From the NCBI GenBank assembly GCA_900660155.1, contig CABFPE010000316.1, positions 129,330-180,693 on the forward strand: DNA of 51,364 nucleotides, given 5' to 3'. The DNA comes from Hofstenia miamia. Lineage: Eukaryota > Xenacoelomorpha > Acoela > Hofsteniidae. Shown piece by piece: positions 1 to 11,980 of the stretch; position 1 is the first letter of the stretch; every line of letters begins with the position of its first letter. A program made the translations under genes and the position numbers. The notes under the pieces were generated by a model. The model was not told the origin of the DNA. It made no database searches and saw only the letters and a list, made by a program, of their open reading frames with translations.

Positions 1-158
1 TACTCCATTATTTAATAAAGATTACCCAAACGATTTTTATTAAAAATAGTGTTCCACAAGTAACAATATTGGGACCGTTACTATTCAATATGTATGTAAA
101 TGATTTAAGGAATCATACCACATGTAATGTTATACAATATGCTGATGATACATCATTT
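1..158 (+). pseudogene. LINE reverse-transcriptase fragment, internally deleted
   Basis: Positions 1-35 match 3758-3792 and positions 32-158 match 4166-4290 of the LINE at 3337-5270, so this copy lacks 377 bp of the RT domain. The junction falls in a shared GATT, which suggests a microhomology-mediated deletion. It encodes the end of the VPQ...ILGPLLFN block and an intact YADD catalytic box in the frame preceding position 160. The element runs off the left edge of the window and stops being recognisable after about 160. It is non-functional. Confidence 0.85.
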
Positions 159-645
159 TTTGTTTGAAATATTTGGGTTTTCGATCTATGAATTGTTTTC
201 CTTAAAACATGGTGTTACATGTTTAACCATTGTTACAACAAATACGCCTTAAGTGAAATTTGTCATCAAAAATATCAGTTTGCCTAAATCCTAAAAATCA
301 AAAATATCCACTTTGGTCTAAACAAATTGTCTAAAAAATTAATTTGCTCATTTTCATTTGTCAAAAATATTTCGTCACTAGATGGCGTTCAATAGAATTG
401 CTTCATTTCCACATGGCAAATAGTCATGGGTGTCCCATTGGCACGGGGTCTAGCCCATCTTAACTACTGACAATTGATGATACAAATTCTTTTGGAATTT
501 GATATTTATTCTTAAATTTATATTCGGTTTTGTATGATTGAAATATTGGTCGTATCTTAACATCTTTAAGTTTCTTATTAATGATCTTCAATGATATAAA
601 TTTGTGTTGAATGTATGGCAAATTCCACTAAATTTCATTTACTTG
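159..645. other. Intergenic, no gene seen
   Basis: AT-rich sequence with no ORF or repeat that I can support. Confidence 0.5.
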
Positions 646-1867
646 TACAGGCAACCCCGCCTAAGTAAGATCGACTTGGACCAATGAAAATAATCCGACT
701 TACAAGAAATCTGAGATATCATTTTAGGGGACTTGGCTTGTACTAGTTCCGGGAAAACCGAGATTTATGATAGCGTAAATTTTGTGCAAGCAATCTGATG
801 GTTTTTATGAAAGAAGTTGTTTTGAAAATATTGAAAATAAACTCTGCTGGAATAAAAAATTAATCATGTATTCTTATGTCTTACAGTATTTTTCTTTCAA
901 TACCTGAATTAAACAAAAACTAAACTTTACTTACGGTGCCATCAATCACTTCGTTCTATTTTTGATTACATATTTGTCATATGATGGATGCATACAATAA
1001 CTTGAAGTACAACAGAAACTTATTGTTAACATCTTTTGTATCTTTCCCAACAATGGTATACAGTAGCCCAAAATATCTAGTCATAAGGGGTCGTCAGATT
1101 GAGAAATAGACCGGAAACTTAAATCATTTGTTTTAATTATTCAATAAGATACTTTGTTAGGCCTGTGTGTGCATACACAGATCAAGCAATTGTATATATA
1201 GCAAAAAATATCTGATTGAAACGGGTTTTAAGGATTTGTGTCTTTTAATTAAAATAATTTTAATTTCAAAGAAATTAGTAAGGTTTAAACATTCTTAAGG
1301 CACTTCAACTAGCTTTGGAACTTATCAGTTTAAAAGAAAAAGAGGTATTCCTTTATTTCACCCATCTCATAAATTAAAATTATCATCTAAATACTTGAAA
1401 GAGAAAACACCATTATTTTTGTCTTCCTTTATTTCACACATCACATAAATCAGGGAGTTGTCATTTTAACATCATCTAATTTTACTTGAAAGATTACCGG
1501 ACAACTTATTTAAAATATCACCCATTAACATATCTATGTTGACTTCTACATGAACTGTTTGTTGGTCAATATCATGGAGCTATGTATAGTAGCTTTATGG
1601 TCAATACCATGAGCTGCTCTGTAGTATTTCATTATTTTCATTACGTGATAGAAAATAATTACGCTATGCCTGAATCCGGTGTAAGACTTGTGATTGAAAT
1701 TTTCAATGTTTACTTTGTAGCTTGTATGAAGATTTCAGTCCGATTTTTAATTTATTCGACTCAGAATTGTCCGACTTAAAAATAATGTGTGTACATATTG
1801 GAATTGGTCTGTTCTTTATTAATAGTACGAGTTATGCGAAAATCCGACTTAGGCGGGGTTGCCTGTA
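646..1867. mobile_element. Non-autonomous pogo/Tigger-like DNA transposon with TA target duplication
   Basis: The 19-bp sequence CAGGCAACCCCGCCTAAGT at 648-666 has a perfect reverse complement at 1847-1865. Each copy is flanked on the outside by TA (646-647 and 1866-1867), so the element is 1218 bp long with a TA target-site duplication. The start, CAGG then AACC then C then CG, resembles the termini of Tigger/pogo elements. The motif TCCGACTTA recurs just inside both ends (about 690, 1770 and 1843). The short ORFs inside (for example 1722-2021, which also crosses the right end) show no transposase similarity, so this is a non-autonomous copy. The superfamily assignment is inferred from the ends alone. 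Confidence 0.8.
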
Positions 1868-2103
1868 TACATATGCATATAAATTTATGCAGTATCAAAA
1901 TGCCTGTGCACAAGATATGTTACCATTTTATGAGATTAGAATTTATTGTGTACAACAATCGTATTTTGCTTTAGATGCTGTCACATCGCGATTCGGCTCT
2001 ATAATGCTTAGATACATCTAAGGTTGCAGTGGAAAACCACATGGACAATAAATGGAATGAATATATTGACTGTCTTTTGTAATAGTGTTCACTTAGAAGT
2101 TTT

Positions 2104-2260
2104 ATTTGTAAATTTTGATATTTTGTATTTTGATAAATAAATTTCTTTAAATTCTTTTATATCGTTAAAGAAATTTCTTTAAATTCTTTATAAAACTTGC
2201 CAATTTCTTGCAAAGAAATGTAAAGTTTCTTTAAGATCCTCAAAGTTATCAAAGAATTTT
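2104..2260. repeat. Low-complexity AAAGAAATTTCTTT repeats
   Basis: The 18-mer AAATTTCTTTAAATTCTT occurs at 2139-2156 and again at 2171-2188, and variants of the self-complementary AAAGAAATTTCTTT fill the surrounding 150 bp. No gene is present. Confidence 0.6.
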
Positions 2261-2303
2261 AAACTAGGGGAAGGATATGGGACGAATTTTTCCTTGTACA
2301 TCT

Positions 2304-2530
2304 AGAGTTACAGTGGGGCGAAATTGTTCCCATTTGATTTTTCACAGCGGAATAACTTTCGCCCCGCTTTAAAGAACAGAGTTAAGTGGCAGCGGGGCGA
2401 ACACGTTCCCAGTAGAGGTGAGTCGCCCCGCTGCCACTCAAAGCGGGGCGAAAAATTAAATGCAGAACACAGATTTCTTCAAGTGGGGCTACTCACAGCG
2501 CATTGACTCAACTCTAATGGGAACAGGGCC
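2304..2530. repeat. GC-rich palindromic cluster, hairpin-forming, MITE-like
   Basis: The arms AGTGGCAGCGGGGCGA (2385-2400) and its exact reverse complement (2423-2438) form a 16-bp stem with a 22-nt loop. GCGGGGCGA or its complement recurs near 2355-2366, 2392-2400, 2423-2431 and 2443-2451, and GTGGGGC occurs near both edges (2313, 2483). GTTCCCATT at 2326-2334 is mirrored by AATGGGAAC at 2516-2524. The block is far more GC-rich than its surroundings. It could be a small foldback transposon or a cluster of protein-binding sites. No target duplication was confirmed. Confidence 0.6.
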
Positions 2531-2539
2531 TGTATCAAA

Positions 2540-3125
2540 ACTGCTACAGGAGAATTCTCATGATTTTATACAAAATTTGATTGTTACACCTCTTGTTATT
2601 ATTAAAATTCACTAGCAATTACTACACGTATTTCCTTGCAAAAAAGTTTGTTTAAGCAACATGTTTAAACCGAGGGGTCAATTAAATACATGTAAAAAAA
2701 AGCGCACTGATAATATTACTGCACTTCAAAAATACAAATTGATTCATATAATTTAGTATATATGATTTTTAACTATACAGTCTCGTCTCAGGTGGCTAAC
2801 TACTTACTTCTTAGCCACCGCAATTGATCTAAAATAATTCCTATTTTAAACTTTCATAATAGTCTGTACCGGTTTAATAAACACGGATTATAGTAGGGGC
2901 CACCTTAATTGCACCCCGAGTGACATTACATTATTGTAATATTTCAAAATTTAACATGCATTTTTCAAAACTGCTTTTAAGTTATAGGGGACTCACTACA
3001 TTTGAGTTGATTTGATTGCCTTATTGCATACGTATATTTCAATTTTTGATCTCTAGAGAGTGTTAAAGCACTCAAAACTTATGATTTTCATTTGAAAAGA
3101 AACATAGATATATTTTAAGTCCATA
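2540..3125. other. Intergenic, no gene seen
   Basis: AT-rich sequence without a supportable ORF or repeat. Confidence 0.4.
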
Positions 3126-3129
3126 TTTA

Positions 3130-3310
3130 CTTATTGTTAGAATTCGGATCCGTTTCGAATCAAAAACTAAAAATTCGGATTGGATCTGGACCTTTAGTTT
3201 CGGAGCCGGATCGAACTGGGTCTCAACATTTTGGATCCAATTCCATCTCTGATTTGGCGACAATAACAGGTCCTGTTCCGATCAACTGCTGATCGGTGAC
3301 CGGTGCGTAC
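3130..3310 (-). repeat. hAT-like terminal sequence, probable MITE fragment
   Basis: On the minus strand, from about 3254, the sequence starts CAGAGATGGAATTGGATCC and continues with repeated GGATC/CCGAATT words. A CAGRGATGGAA start is typical of hAT-superfamily ends. The opposite end was not found, and an ACCGGT-rich patch (3290-3310) follows. The small ORF at 3072-3263 is a by-product of these repeats. Confidence 0.4.
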
Positions 3311-3336
3311 GGGTCCAATACCAATGTTACCCTCAT

Positions 3337-5270
3337 ATGGGTACCATTCCTCAAAAAGGTAGGTGGTACATTATAAATAGTTTATTAAATAGGAAACAAA
3401 TAAAACATGAAAAAAACAAAAATATCAATTATAAAGAAAATGTAATCACTAACAATATGGTAATGAGTAACATATTTAATGAAGTATTTTGCAAATTAGG
3501 CAATTTTGATGTAGTAATACTCCCTTTAAGATCAATCAAGTTCAACCTATAGTCCTGCCCTTTTCTTTCAGAATCGTGACTAAGTTTGAAATTATCAAAT
3601 CTATTCAATTTTTAAAATACAAATCTAGTGGTCCCTCCATTATCCCAACTTGGTCTCTAAAAATTGCTCCCTATATAATAGCTACTCCACTTTCATACAT
3701 TATAAACATGTGCATTAGACATTCGACTTTTCCTGACCAATTAAAATTGGCAAATATTACTCCATTATTTAATAAAGATTACCCAAACGATTGTTTGAAC
3801 TATAGATCGATTTTTGGTACATCGCCAATTCGTAAGATTTTTGAAAGATTTCTTTTAAATCAAATTAACGAACATTTATGTAAACATAATCTGTACTCTC
3901 AAAATCAATATGGTTTTCGTAAATATATTTCTACAAATGATGCCTTGTTAACAGCTACCGAAAATTGGAGAAATAGCATAAATATAGATGAGTGTTCAGC
4001 AGTTGCATGGCTAGATTTATCAAAAGCATTTGACTCTATCGACCACCACATATTAATTAAAAAAATAAGAATTCTGGGCTTTTCAGACAAAAGTGTAGAC
4101 CTAATAAGCAGCTATCTCAATAATCGTAAGCAAAGAGTTAAACTAAATGGAATTCCCTCTGACCGGATTTTTATTAAAAATAGTGTTCCACAAGTAACAA
4201 TATTGGGACCGTTACTATTCAATATGTATGTAAATGATTTAAGGAATCATACCACATGTATGTTGTACAATATGCTGATGATACTATGCTATTTAGTTCA
4301 CAAGTCTCCTGAAATTGCTATAAAGGCTCTCGAAGAAATTTGCACTCTTCTTGCACAATAATTTGCTTCACTAAAACTAAGAATAAACCCATCTAAAACT
4401 CAACTACGCTTAATTAGACATAAATCTAACAGTAATTCCACTAATAGTTCACAATTTAAATTGAAATTTAATGGCGCATTCATTGAACAAGTTAATTCTT
4501 TTAAATATTTAGGTATTATTTTCGATACTTAACTTAATTTTACAAAATCCCTATTTCAATTAAGGCTCTTAGCAATGTATTACAATAGCTTGCAACCACT
4601 GCAAAATTCAATTAATTCACACATTAATACTAAACCACTTTAATTATTTAAACATACTGTATACCCACATAAATCAACAACTTTTGAATAAATTCAATGT
4701 GCAAATAAAAATAGCAGTTAATCATATATGAAACAGAAATCAAGAAATTAACGAAAACTTTTTTAAATCCACACTGCATTATTTATAAAAATATATCAAC
4801 TATTTTTTTATAATATTTAATAATATTGTTCCATACCACAAATCCAACTTTGTGTCCTCTTAAATATTTCTCAGACACAATCATAGAATCCTAAAAATTA
4901 GGCCTCTTCCATATAGCAAGAAAATAATGAAAAATTTATTTCTCAACACATCAATAAATATATGGAATAATTAACCTAAATCTATAAAACAAATAAATAC
5001 TTTAAGAGTGTGTAAAAACGAAATTAAAAAATACTTCTGTAGTTATTCAAAGGAAAGGTTTGAATATAAATGGCGAGGTTTTAAATTTTATAATAGATCA
5101 CGGCTAACCTAAATTCGCCATAGCCCAGCTATTAATTATAATAATTTTTGTAGATATTATTTTTGTATGTGTTCTGTTCCTTTATTTCTATTGTTTTCGC
5201 TATTTAAAACTGTAAACAGTATTTTACATTGTAAAAAGCAACTCTAAATGTAGATATTTCATTTCATTAT
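3337..5270 (+). pseudogene. 5'-truncated EN-type LINE (jockey/CR1-like) with broken reverse transcriptase
   Basis: This was the RT part of a non-LTR retrotransposon ORF2. The linker before RT (IINSLLNR, then SNIFNEVFCKLG) lies at 3337-3550. The RT domain follows at 3580-4540, with SSGPSIIPTWSLKIA, LANITPLF, the LDLSKAFDSIDHHIL catalytic block, SYLNNRKQRVKLNG and VPQVTILGPLLFN. A 1-bp loss near 4257 throws the frame off just before the YADD box, which is still readable in the next frame at about 4268-4285. The original frame then resumes, with an in-frame TAA at 4359-4361, followed by NPSKTQ and YLGIIFDT near 4388-4530. Decayed C-terminal and 3' sequence continues to about 5270. The normal G of VPQG is V in this copy and in the 1-158 copy. 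The upstream endonuclease is absent. Confidence 0.85.
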
Positions 5271-5940
5271 AAAGTACAGTTTTGACCACCTTCCCAGGTT
5301 TCACCGTATGTATAGGTTCAATTCCCTTTTTGATCGATGGTGACTAGCATTTCTGTTTCCGGTTCGATATTTTTCTATTACATAATACATTTGTATTGCT
5401 TAAGTTATCACATTGCCTCTAAAACTCATTATTTATTGGTAAGCACAAACCAATACATCGAAACAGATCACACAGTGCTTCTAATGTTGCAAATTCTGAT
5501 AACGTGTTTTGTTTGAATATTGGTAAGCCTATGTAAATAATTATTCCAAGTTAGATTTTAGTAATTAGTTTTAAGAATACTTTATTATGCCAAATCATGT
5601 TATATCTTAGATTGCATACATGCAACTCTTTGAAATCTCTAATGTTGCTTGTAAATAGTTGAGGAAGTTGGTGATGAGATTATCGCCAATCATGAAGACA
5701 TTTTGATGATGGTAGTTCTCCTGGATTAGGAATTTTTGAACTTTAATATTGAGTAGGAAATATGTGCTTCGATGCTTAAAGTGATGTTCATTCAATTTTT
5801 AACCTGCGACCAGAACTGGCCTGTCTAACAATGATCCGTACCTTAAGTAATTAAAGAAAGATTACTATTACACAAATGTTTTAACATAAAAGCATTAATG
5901 AAAACAAGATAGGATCAATAAAAGATACAAATGTAAATAC
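5271..5940. other. Intergenic, no gene seen
   Basis: AT-rich sequence. The 62-codon minus-strand ORF at 5607-5795 has no recognisable feature. Confidence 0.4.
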
Positions 5941-5959
5941 TAATTTTAATCTATTTGTC

Positions 5960-6030
5960 TAAGTGAGCCTCGCAACCCCACCCGTCAACTTTGACTTAAC
6001 TACTGGGACGGGTTGACCCGTCACAGCCCT
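5960..6030 (-). repeat. hAT-like terminal sequence
   Basis: Read on the minus strand from about 6031, the sequence begins CAGGGCTGTGACGGGTCAAC and carries repeated ACCCGTC words. CAGGGNTGT is a common hAT terminus. The partner end was not found, so this is either a solo end or a degraded MITE. Confidence 0.35.
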
Positions 6031-6101
6031 GGACAATATACAGAAATATTTATTGTGGTATCAGTTAAAATCTGGGAAATCTTGGCAATACTGGACGACA
6101 A

Positions 6102-6515
6102 TTATATCGACGGTTTGAAAAGAGGCATCATGAAAGGTATCTGGTTTTTTGATGTGTTATCTGGTTTTGGACTTCTGCCAATTTTTTTAACTCCACTTTT
6201 TTTCAGTGTTCTCTGAACTGTGGTTTCATGCACAGAGATGTCGACTTCAGTTTGAAGTCGGTTTGCAATTTTTTTCTCAGAAATATAGGGGTTTTTGATA
6301 GGCGACTGTTTTCTGAACGAATTTTCCAATAATTTTTCGAGGGCGTCCACTTCCTTTTCTTCTTTTCAGAGATTCTCCTTGTCGAATTTTTTTCAGCTTT
6401 CGAAAATAAGTTGATCGAGAAATTTGCGATGTCGCAAAGGCGTTTTCAAGCTGTTCCAACGTTTCCATTCCGAAGAAATCAAGAAGAAACTTTGCAAAAC
6501 AAAACAATTTGTTTG
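6102..6515 (-). pseudogene. Tc1/mariner-like transposase, N-terminal DNA-binding remnant
   Basis: Two minus-strand frames give a split paired-type helix-turn-helix region. The first (6507-6277) carries ISRSTYFRKLKKIRQGESL and then KGSGRPRK, which is the GRPR-type linker between the two HTH units. The second (6350-6102) carries NPYISEKKIANRLQ and HETTVQRTLKKSGVKK, the second HTH. A frameshift near 6350 separates them. No catalytic DDE domain follows, because the sequence degenerates below about 6100. Related DNA-binding domains occur in Tc1, pogo and other DNA transposons, so the superfamily is probable rather than certain. Confidence 0.65.
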
Positions 6516-6519
6516 GTAA

Positions 6520-8010
6520 GAGTTTTCAAATAATTACGAAGTACCAGTTTAATTAATTAACTTTTTTGATTGACCATTTTAAAGTTCACAAAATTCTCGT
6601 TGTCTTTTATTTTTATAGTTTTCCTCTAAAACGTCTCAATACGTTTCCACAAAGCGTGAAAAACTAGGTGTTCAGTCTCATTTTTTTGCAGCCAACTATA
6701 AATTGTGTCGCGCTTTGTTCCAGGAGTCAAAATATTACTTTTCTAGATAGTGTTTCTTGAGGACTGATTCTGAAGAGCACATGCGCGCACAACTTTTCAC
6801 ATTGAAACAATATCTGCTGCCTTCTCTCGGTGATTGCGATACATTTCTCAGATGTTTTCCCGTTTTGCCATATGCCTCAGCACAAAACTTAATTTTTTCT
6901 CTATAAACAATATCACAACTGCAAGCTGTACATACCAGTTCATTCTTTCATGGAATGAAACTCCGAATCTACTTTCCACCATGTAATTTTTAATTCCTCT
7001 TATTGATACCATTCTGCTCATTTGGCATTTTCAATTTTGAAGTAGATGTAATGCCAGCAGGAAATTTAAAACAAAATAATGAGACGCTTGCTGTCCGAAT
7101 TTGAAGTTAATCATATGCTCGCAGACAGTATTGTTTATTTACATGTAGACAAGAATATAGGCAATCAGGAAGATTCAGCATTCCAACTCTTTACCAAAAC
7201 CATTAAGTAAACAAATCTTACAAGAGTTGAGGTTAATTGAGATTAAATTGCAAAAATCGAGAAGATTGAGTTATTGATTAAGAATCATAAATCAAGAAAA
7301 TCCACTGCTAATGTAAGCTTATAAATGGAAAATATTGAGCTTCCGCTATTCCTGTTTAACACATTAACCAACATTTCACACTAACCAATCATATTCAATT
7401 TATAACCTAGCAACATTTAATAATTATTATATGTGAAAAATTCAATAATAATATTGATGTTGACAATTTCTAAGAGTTGTATTATTGTTTATGTTAGTTA
7501 AAATCTTCTTTTGTCAAACTATTTGTTAACTATTTGTCAATAGCTTTCAGAAAACATAAGAGATAAAGGAAAATTTCATTATAGCATGAAAATATTAATT
7601 ATTTTGAATTAGGGTTTTAATAAGCCTAGACATTTTGCTTAAGCATCGCAAATTTAACCAAATTTATTTCAAACTTCCACTTTTACATAAACTTCTATCT
7701 TCAAAGAAATCCACAATTCACCACAAATAATTGCTATTATATTTTTTACGATCGATAAATGGCATTCAGCAATTCTAAAATCTCTGTCGAAACAACGTCG
7801 AACCGATTCGAAAATTTATATGTGTAATTTCTAGACTATAAATTAACACTCTATCATCGATTCACGATCGTTTTGACATCGGTTTGTTTATTGAGTTTAT
7901 ATAAGTTTGTGGCTGTATTATTTATAGGTGTTCAATGGATTAGCTAATGATGCACTCATATAAACTATTGAAACGCGTTGACATAATAATTTTTTGAGTT
8001 TTAAATGAAG
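6520..8010. other. Intergenic, no gene seen
   Basis: About 1.5 kb of AT-rich sequence with no supportable ORF, terminal repeat or RNA gene. Confidence 0.4.
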
Positions 8011-8014
8011 TTGG

Positions 8015-8774
8015 AATAATAATAATAATAATAATAATAATATAATAATAATAATAATAATAATAAATATAATTGGGGAGTGTGATGTTTTCCTTGGTTT
8101 TCTCTCCTCTCTTATTTATTTAAAGAAAAACTCTCTATACATTACTAAAAAATTTTAAAAAAAGTCAAAAAAACAAAAATGTACGCAAACATAAATATAT
8201 ATGCTTAATGTATTTATCGAGTAGAGTGTACTATGAGACAAATTATCTATCAAAGTTTAAGTTGCAAAAAACTTTATTAAATCTGGTACTAATGCCCTTT
8301 TTATTAGTTAGTGACTGCTTTTAATATAATTTATTTTTTCAATTTTTTCATTTTTTACTTGTTTCCTATTTTGTAAACTATTGTCACAATGCTGTCACCA
8401 AGAGTATTACACATTTCCGTTGCAATCCCAGGAATATTGATTCCACCCCTCTAATTAACTTGTGTGAATATCATCCTTTGAGAATTCTATTCTTTTTATT
8501 GATTAAACGATTATTGCTCAAATGTGAAAATTTGACTTTGTGAACAGTAGCTTATGTGCAAGAAAAATGACAAGTGTATTTCATTCTTTAATTTTAACAT
8601 TAAAGCATTTTCTGAACTGAAAATTCTTAAGAAACATGCCTATTCTTGACTCAAACTATATTTTGCATTGTGTTGGTGCTTATGTAGTGTGTTGGAAGGA
8701 TAAGTGCGCTCAGAAATCCATTAATTCATGTTAGCTACACCAAGTGGTATGTGGCGTTGTATATGTCCACAAAT
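8015..8774 (-). repeat. Dispersed repeat with (TAA)n tail, copy 1
   Basis: An imperfect (TAA)n tract (8015-8067) is followed by about 705 bp that match 10334-11043 with scattered substitutions and small indels. Both copies contain the segment around GTACTATGAGACAAATTATC and run to the same point at CCACAAAT. Read on the minus strand, the unit ends in a (TTA)n tail, as SINEs and CR1/L2-type LINE 3' ends do. No coding frame is conserved. Confidence 0.8.
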
Positions 8775-9690
8775 TGTGTAGTTTTTCATATATTGAATGA
8801 GAATAGATGAATAACCCAGTTTAACCCATGTATTTTGTGTTATTGAAGTTGTTTATACAACAAGCAATTTCTTTAAAATAAAAAATCTATTTTTATTGCC
8901 GGAAAAAATTAGTCAGAGCAGCTTAACAGGTCATTTAAGCAAAAATTCATCGATTGTATAAAAAATGATTATTTGTTGACCACGGAGAAATGGCTAATTT
9001 AAGGTAAGATGTTTTTTAGCATCACATGATATTTTATTGTGGCTACTGCAATAAATTTCCAACACAATATTAGACAGAAGTTTTTTCAAAGTTATTTTGA
9101 ATATTTAAAATATTTAAAACCTCTCCACTAAAATCAGGTTGTTTTAACAGGCTTATAGTCCAGTTCTATAGTAGTAGATGTCTAGAATTAGTGAAGAAGA
9201 ATATTTGCAATGTTTTGCAATAAGGACATGGGTGAATTGATTATTTACAAGAATCATGGATAGGAGATTGACCACATCGTTGAATGATTTTAATAGTAAA
9301 AATAATTGTTAATTATGTTGTGGAAAATCCTCAAATCAAATTCACTTTTGCTAAAGATCATTTTGCAAAATGTCATTGACATATAAATATAACAAAAATT
9401 CATGGAATTACTAAAATATTGTTAAAATATTGCCTAAATACTACCCAAGTTATCAAAATATGAACTAATCATTGGAGTTATGCACAATATTACTTTATAT
9501 GATCTAAAAACCTCTTACTATATGCATATCTCGGCGTTAAAATATAGAATTGAGCTTCTGAAACAATATATACTAATAGGAAAAAATGTGTCTTTAATGA
9601 CTTTTGAATGGTCTGTAAGTCATGCTCCCATAATCAAAATATGACAGTTAAAAATTGACGAACATGCAAAACTAATGTTGGCATAGCCAC
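8775..9690. other. Intergenic, no gene seen
   Basis: AT-rich sequence with no supportable gene. The minus-strand ORF just after it (9693-9908) ends FKTKLEALYQ, which faintly recalls a LINE C-terminus but is not convincing. Confidence 0.35.
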
Positions 9691-10275
9691 TTTCATTGAT
9701 AGAGCGCCTCTAATTTTGTCTTGAATACAGTTAGTGTCAAATTTTGAACATTAAACAACGATAATTTGCTGCTGTTCAATATAGTAGGAAACCATGATGA
9801 CGTCAATAATTTATTATTTGAGTGAGGACATCGAAACGAAGCATTACGTAATTCAGTACATAATTGATACAAATGGTTAACTTTGAAATGAGCCGCTTTT
9901 GTGCACATTGAATGTCAAGAAGAAATCTAAGAAAGTTCAGGTACTTTCATTGCTTTGTTTTTATCAAATTTTTTGGAATATATTAGAATGAAGTTATAGG
10001 GTTGTTCCAGTCCACAAAAAATAGTTCAGATGAGCAATGTTCAAGTAATCATGATTTCTTCAAGCATGAGTAATTATTTTGGTAAAAAAATTTTACTCAA
10101 ATTGGAAGCATCTCACAAATATTTTTATTAATATTAATTTGTATTTGCTGTTTTTTTCCAGCTATTAACAAAATGCTTTTTGAAGTTCAATATGAAAAAT
10201 AGGAATAAATCTAAACGAGCCAATGCTTAAAGCTTCAGTAATTTGAAAAATACATCTGTATATTATAATTTGCTC

Positions 10276-10277
<2 letters not shown>

Positions 10278-10332
<55 letters not shown>

Positions 10333-11043
10333 TTAATTGGGGAGTCTGAGGTTTTCCTTGGGTTTCTAGCTGCTCCTTAATTATTTGAAGACAAAATGCC
10401 TCTACATTACTACTAAAAATTTTAAAAAGTCATTAAAACATTAAAATTTGCACGTAAACATGAATATGAATGCTTAATGTATTTAGCGAATAGTGTACTA
10501 TGAGACAAATTATCTATCAAAGTTTAAGTTGCAAAAAACTTCATTAAATCTGGTACTAATGCCCTTTTTATTAGTTAGTGACTGCCTTTCCAATATAATT
10601 TATTTTTTCAATTTTTTCATTTTTTACTTGTTTCCTATTTTGTAAACTATTGTCACAATGCTGTCACCAAGAGTATTACACATTTCCGTTGCAATCCCAG
10701 GAATATTGATTCCACCCTTCTAATTAACTTGTGAATATCATCCTTTGAGAATTCTATTCTTTTTATTGATTAAACGATTATTGCTCAAATGTGAAAATTT
10801 GCCTTTGTTAACAGTATCTTATGTGAAAGAAAAATGACAAGTGTATTTCATTCTTTAATTTTAACATTAAAGCATTATTTCTGAACTGAAAATTCTTATG
10901 AAACAAGCCTATTCTTGACCCAAACTATATTTTGCATTGTGTTGGTGCTTATGTAGTGTGTTGGAAGGATAAGTGCGCTCAGAAATCCATTAATTCATGT
11001 TAGCTACAACAAGTGGTATGCGGCATTGTATATGACCACAAAT
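10278..11043 (-). repeat. Dispersed repeat with (TAA)n tail, copy 2
   Basis: A cleaner (TAA)n tract at 10278-10330 is followed by the same unit as 8070-8774. The two copies share the same orientation and the same start point next to CCACAAAT. On its right side this copy abuts the RLE LINE fragment directly. Confidence 0.8.
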
Positions 11044-11980
11044 GAGCTCAGGGAGCTATACATGGAGACAAGGAAGGTTCTAGCAGGAGAGGACTTTCAA
11101 CTTAAATGGAGATGTTGATAAATTCGGCATGGCAAGGCATGAAGGAGGGAAAGTACTGCTGAGTGTGGAGGAAGCTGTGGAAGCAGAAGCACTAGGACTA
11201 AAGGAATATGCAGAAGAGTAATCTAAAAGAGTCCCTACTGGAGGTCACTATTCAGTTTAGGAGTAATAAAAGCATCTGCTGGAATTTCAAATTTGTTAAG
11301 CATTGAAAAACTTTGATATTTTATGATAATTGAAGCAAATAGTTACCCTCATATATTTTGCTTGAATACGCATTGCACAGTTCTTCAACATCTGTGCTTT
11401 TCAAAATCCAAGAAATAATAATGCATGTGAGTGCCTTAGTGTTTTTTCAGCTGCCAGCATACATGGCCAGTCCTAGAAACGAGTCGACCAATGGGTCGTA
11501 TCAGGTCAACAATTAGCTAGAATGCTAAAGTAACACAGAAAAGTGCGACAGAGAAGAAAGCAACGGGTGGTTAAAGAAGACAGGACTAAAAGAGAAACAG
11601 AAGCACTGATAATCCAAGCACAGGAGCAAGCAAAAAGCACAAACTGCGTGAAGAAGCATTTAGACTAAAGAGCTGAGGTAAATGATAAGTGTAGGCTATG
11701 TAAGAAAGAGTGTGGGACAGTAGATCATCCAATAGCAGGGTGTGAGAATTTGGCGCAGAAGGAATATAAGCCCAGGCATGACAAGGTGAGACTAATGGTA
11801 CACTGGAGTTTGAGCATGCAGCATGGGTTAGTAGCAGGAGAGAAGTGATATGATCACAAGACACAGGCATTATAGAAAATGAGAAGGTTAAGATACTGTG
11901 GAACTTCAACGTACAAACGAGCAAGTTGCTGGAAGCATGGAGGCCAGACATAGTAGTTGTAAGCAAAGATAAAAGATTGG
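11044..11980 (+). pseudogene. C-terminal part of an RLE-type LINE (R2/R4/Dong-like)
   Basis: This was the end of a non-LTR retrotransposon protein that carries a zinc knuckle and a restriction-like endonuclease. The first stretch (11045-11220) gives ELRELYMETRKVLAGEDF, then, after a frame change, LLSVEEAVEAEALGLKEYAE. About 230 bp of unrelated or degraded sequence follow. From 11560 the reading gives RTKRETEALIIQAQEQAKST, then a CCHC knuckle (CRLC, DHPIAGC at about 11690-11745), RHDKV (about 11790) and, after an in-frame TGA and a frameshift, EAWRPDIVVV (about 11935-11965), the RPD part of the endonuclease active site. The sequence stops before the expected following acidic residue. All intact blocks are in family order. 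Confidence 0.85.

Noticed and set aside
1582..2021. Overlapping ORFs of 61-99 codons
   Set aside because: They lie in or across the end of the pogo/Tigger-like element and have no motif or consistent codon pattern.
9693..9908. Possible LINE C-terminus on the minus strand (FKTKLEALY)
   Set aside because: Only a short, unspecific ending supports it; no RT motif is nearby.
11586..11966. 126-codon minus-strand ORF
   Set aside because: It is antisense to the RLE LINE, whose forward-strand motifs are clear.
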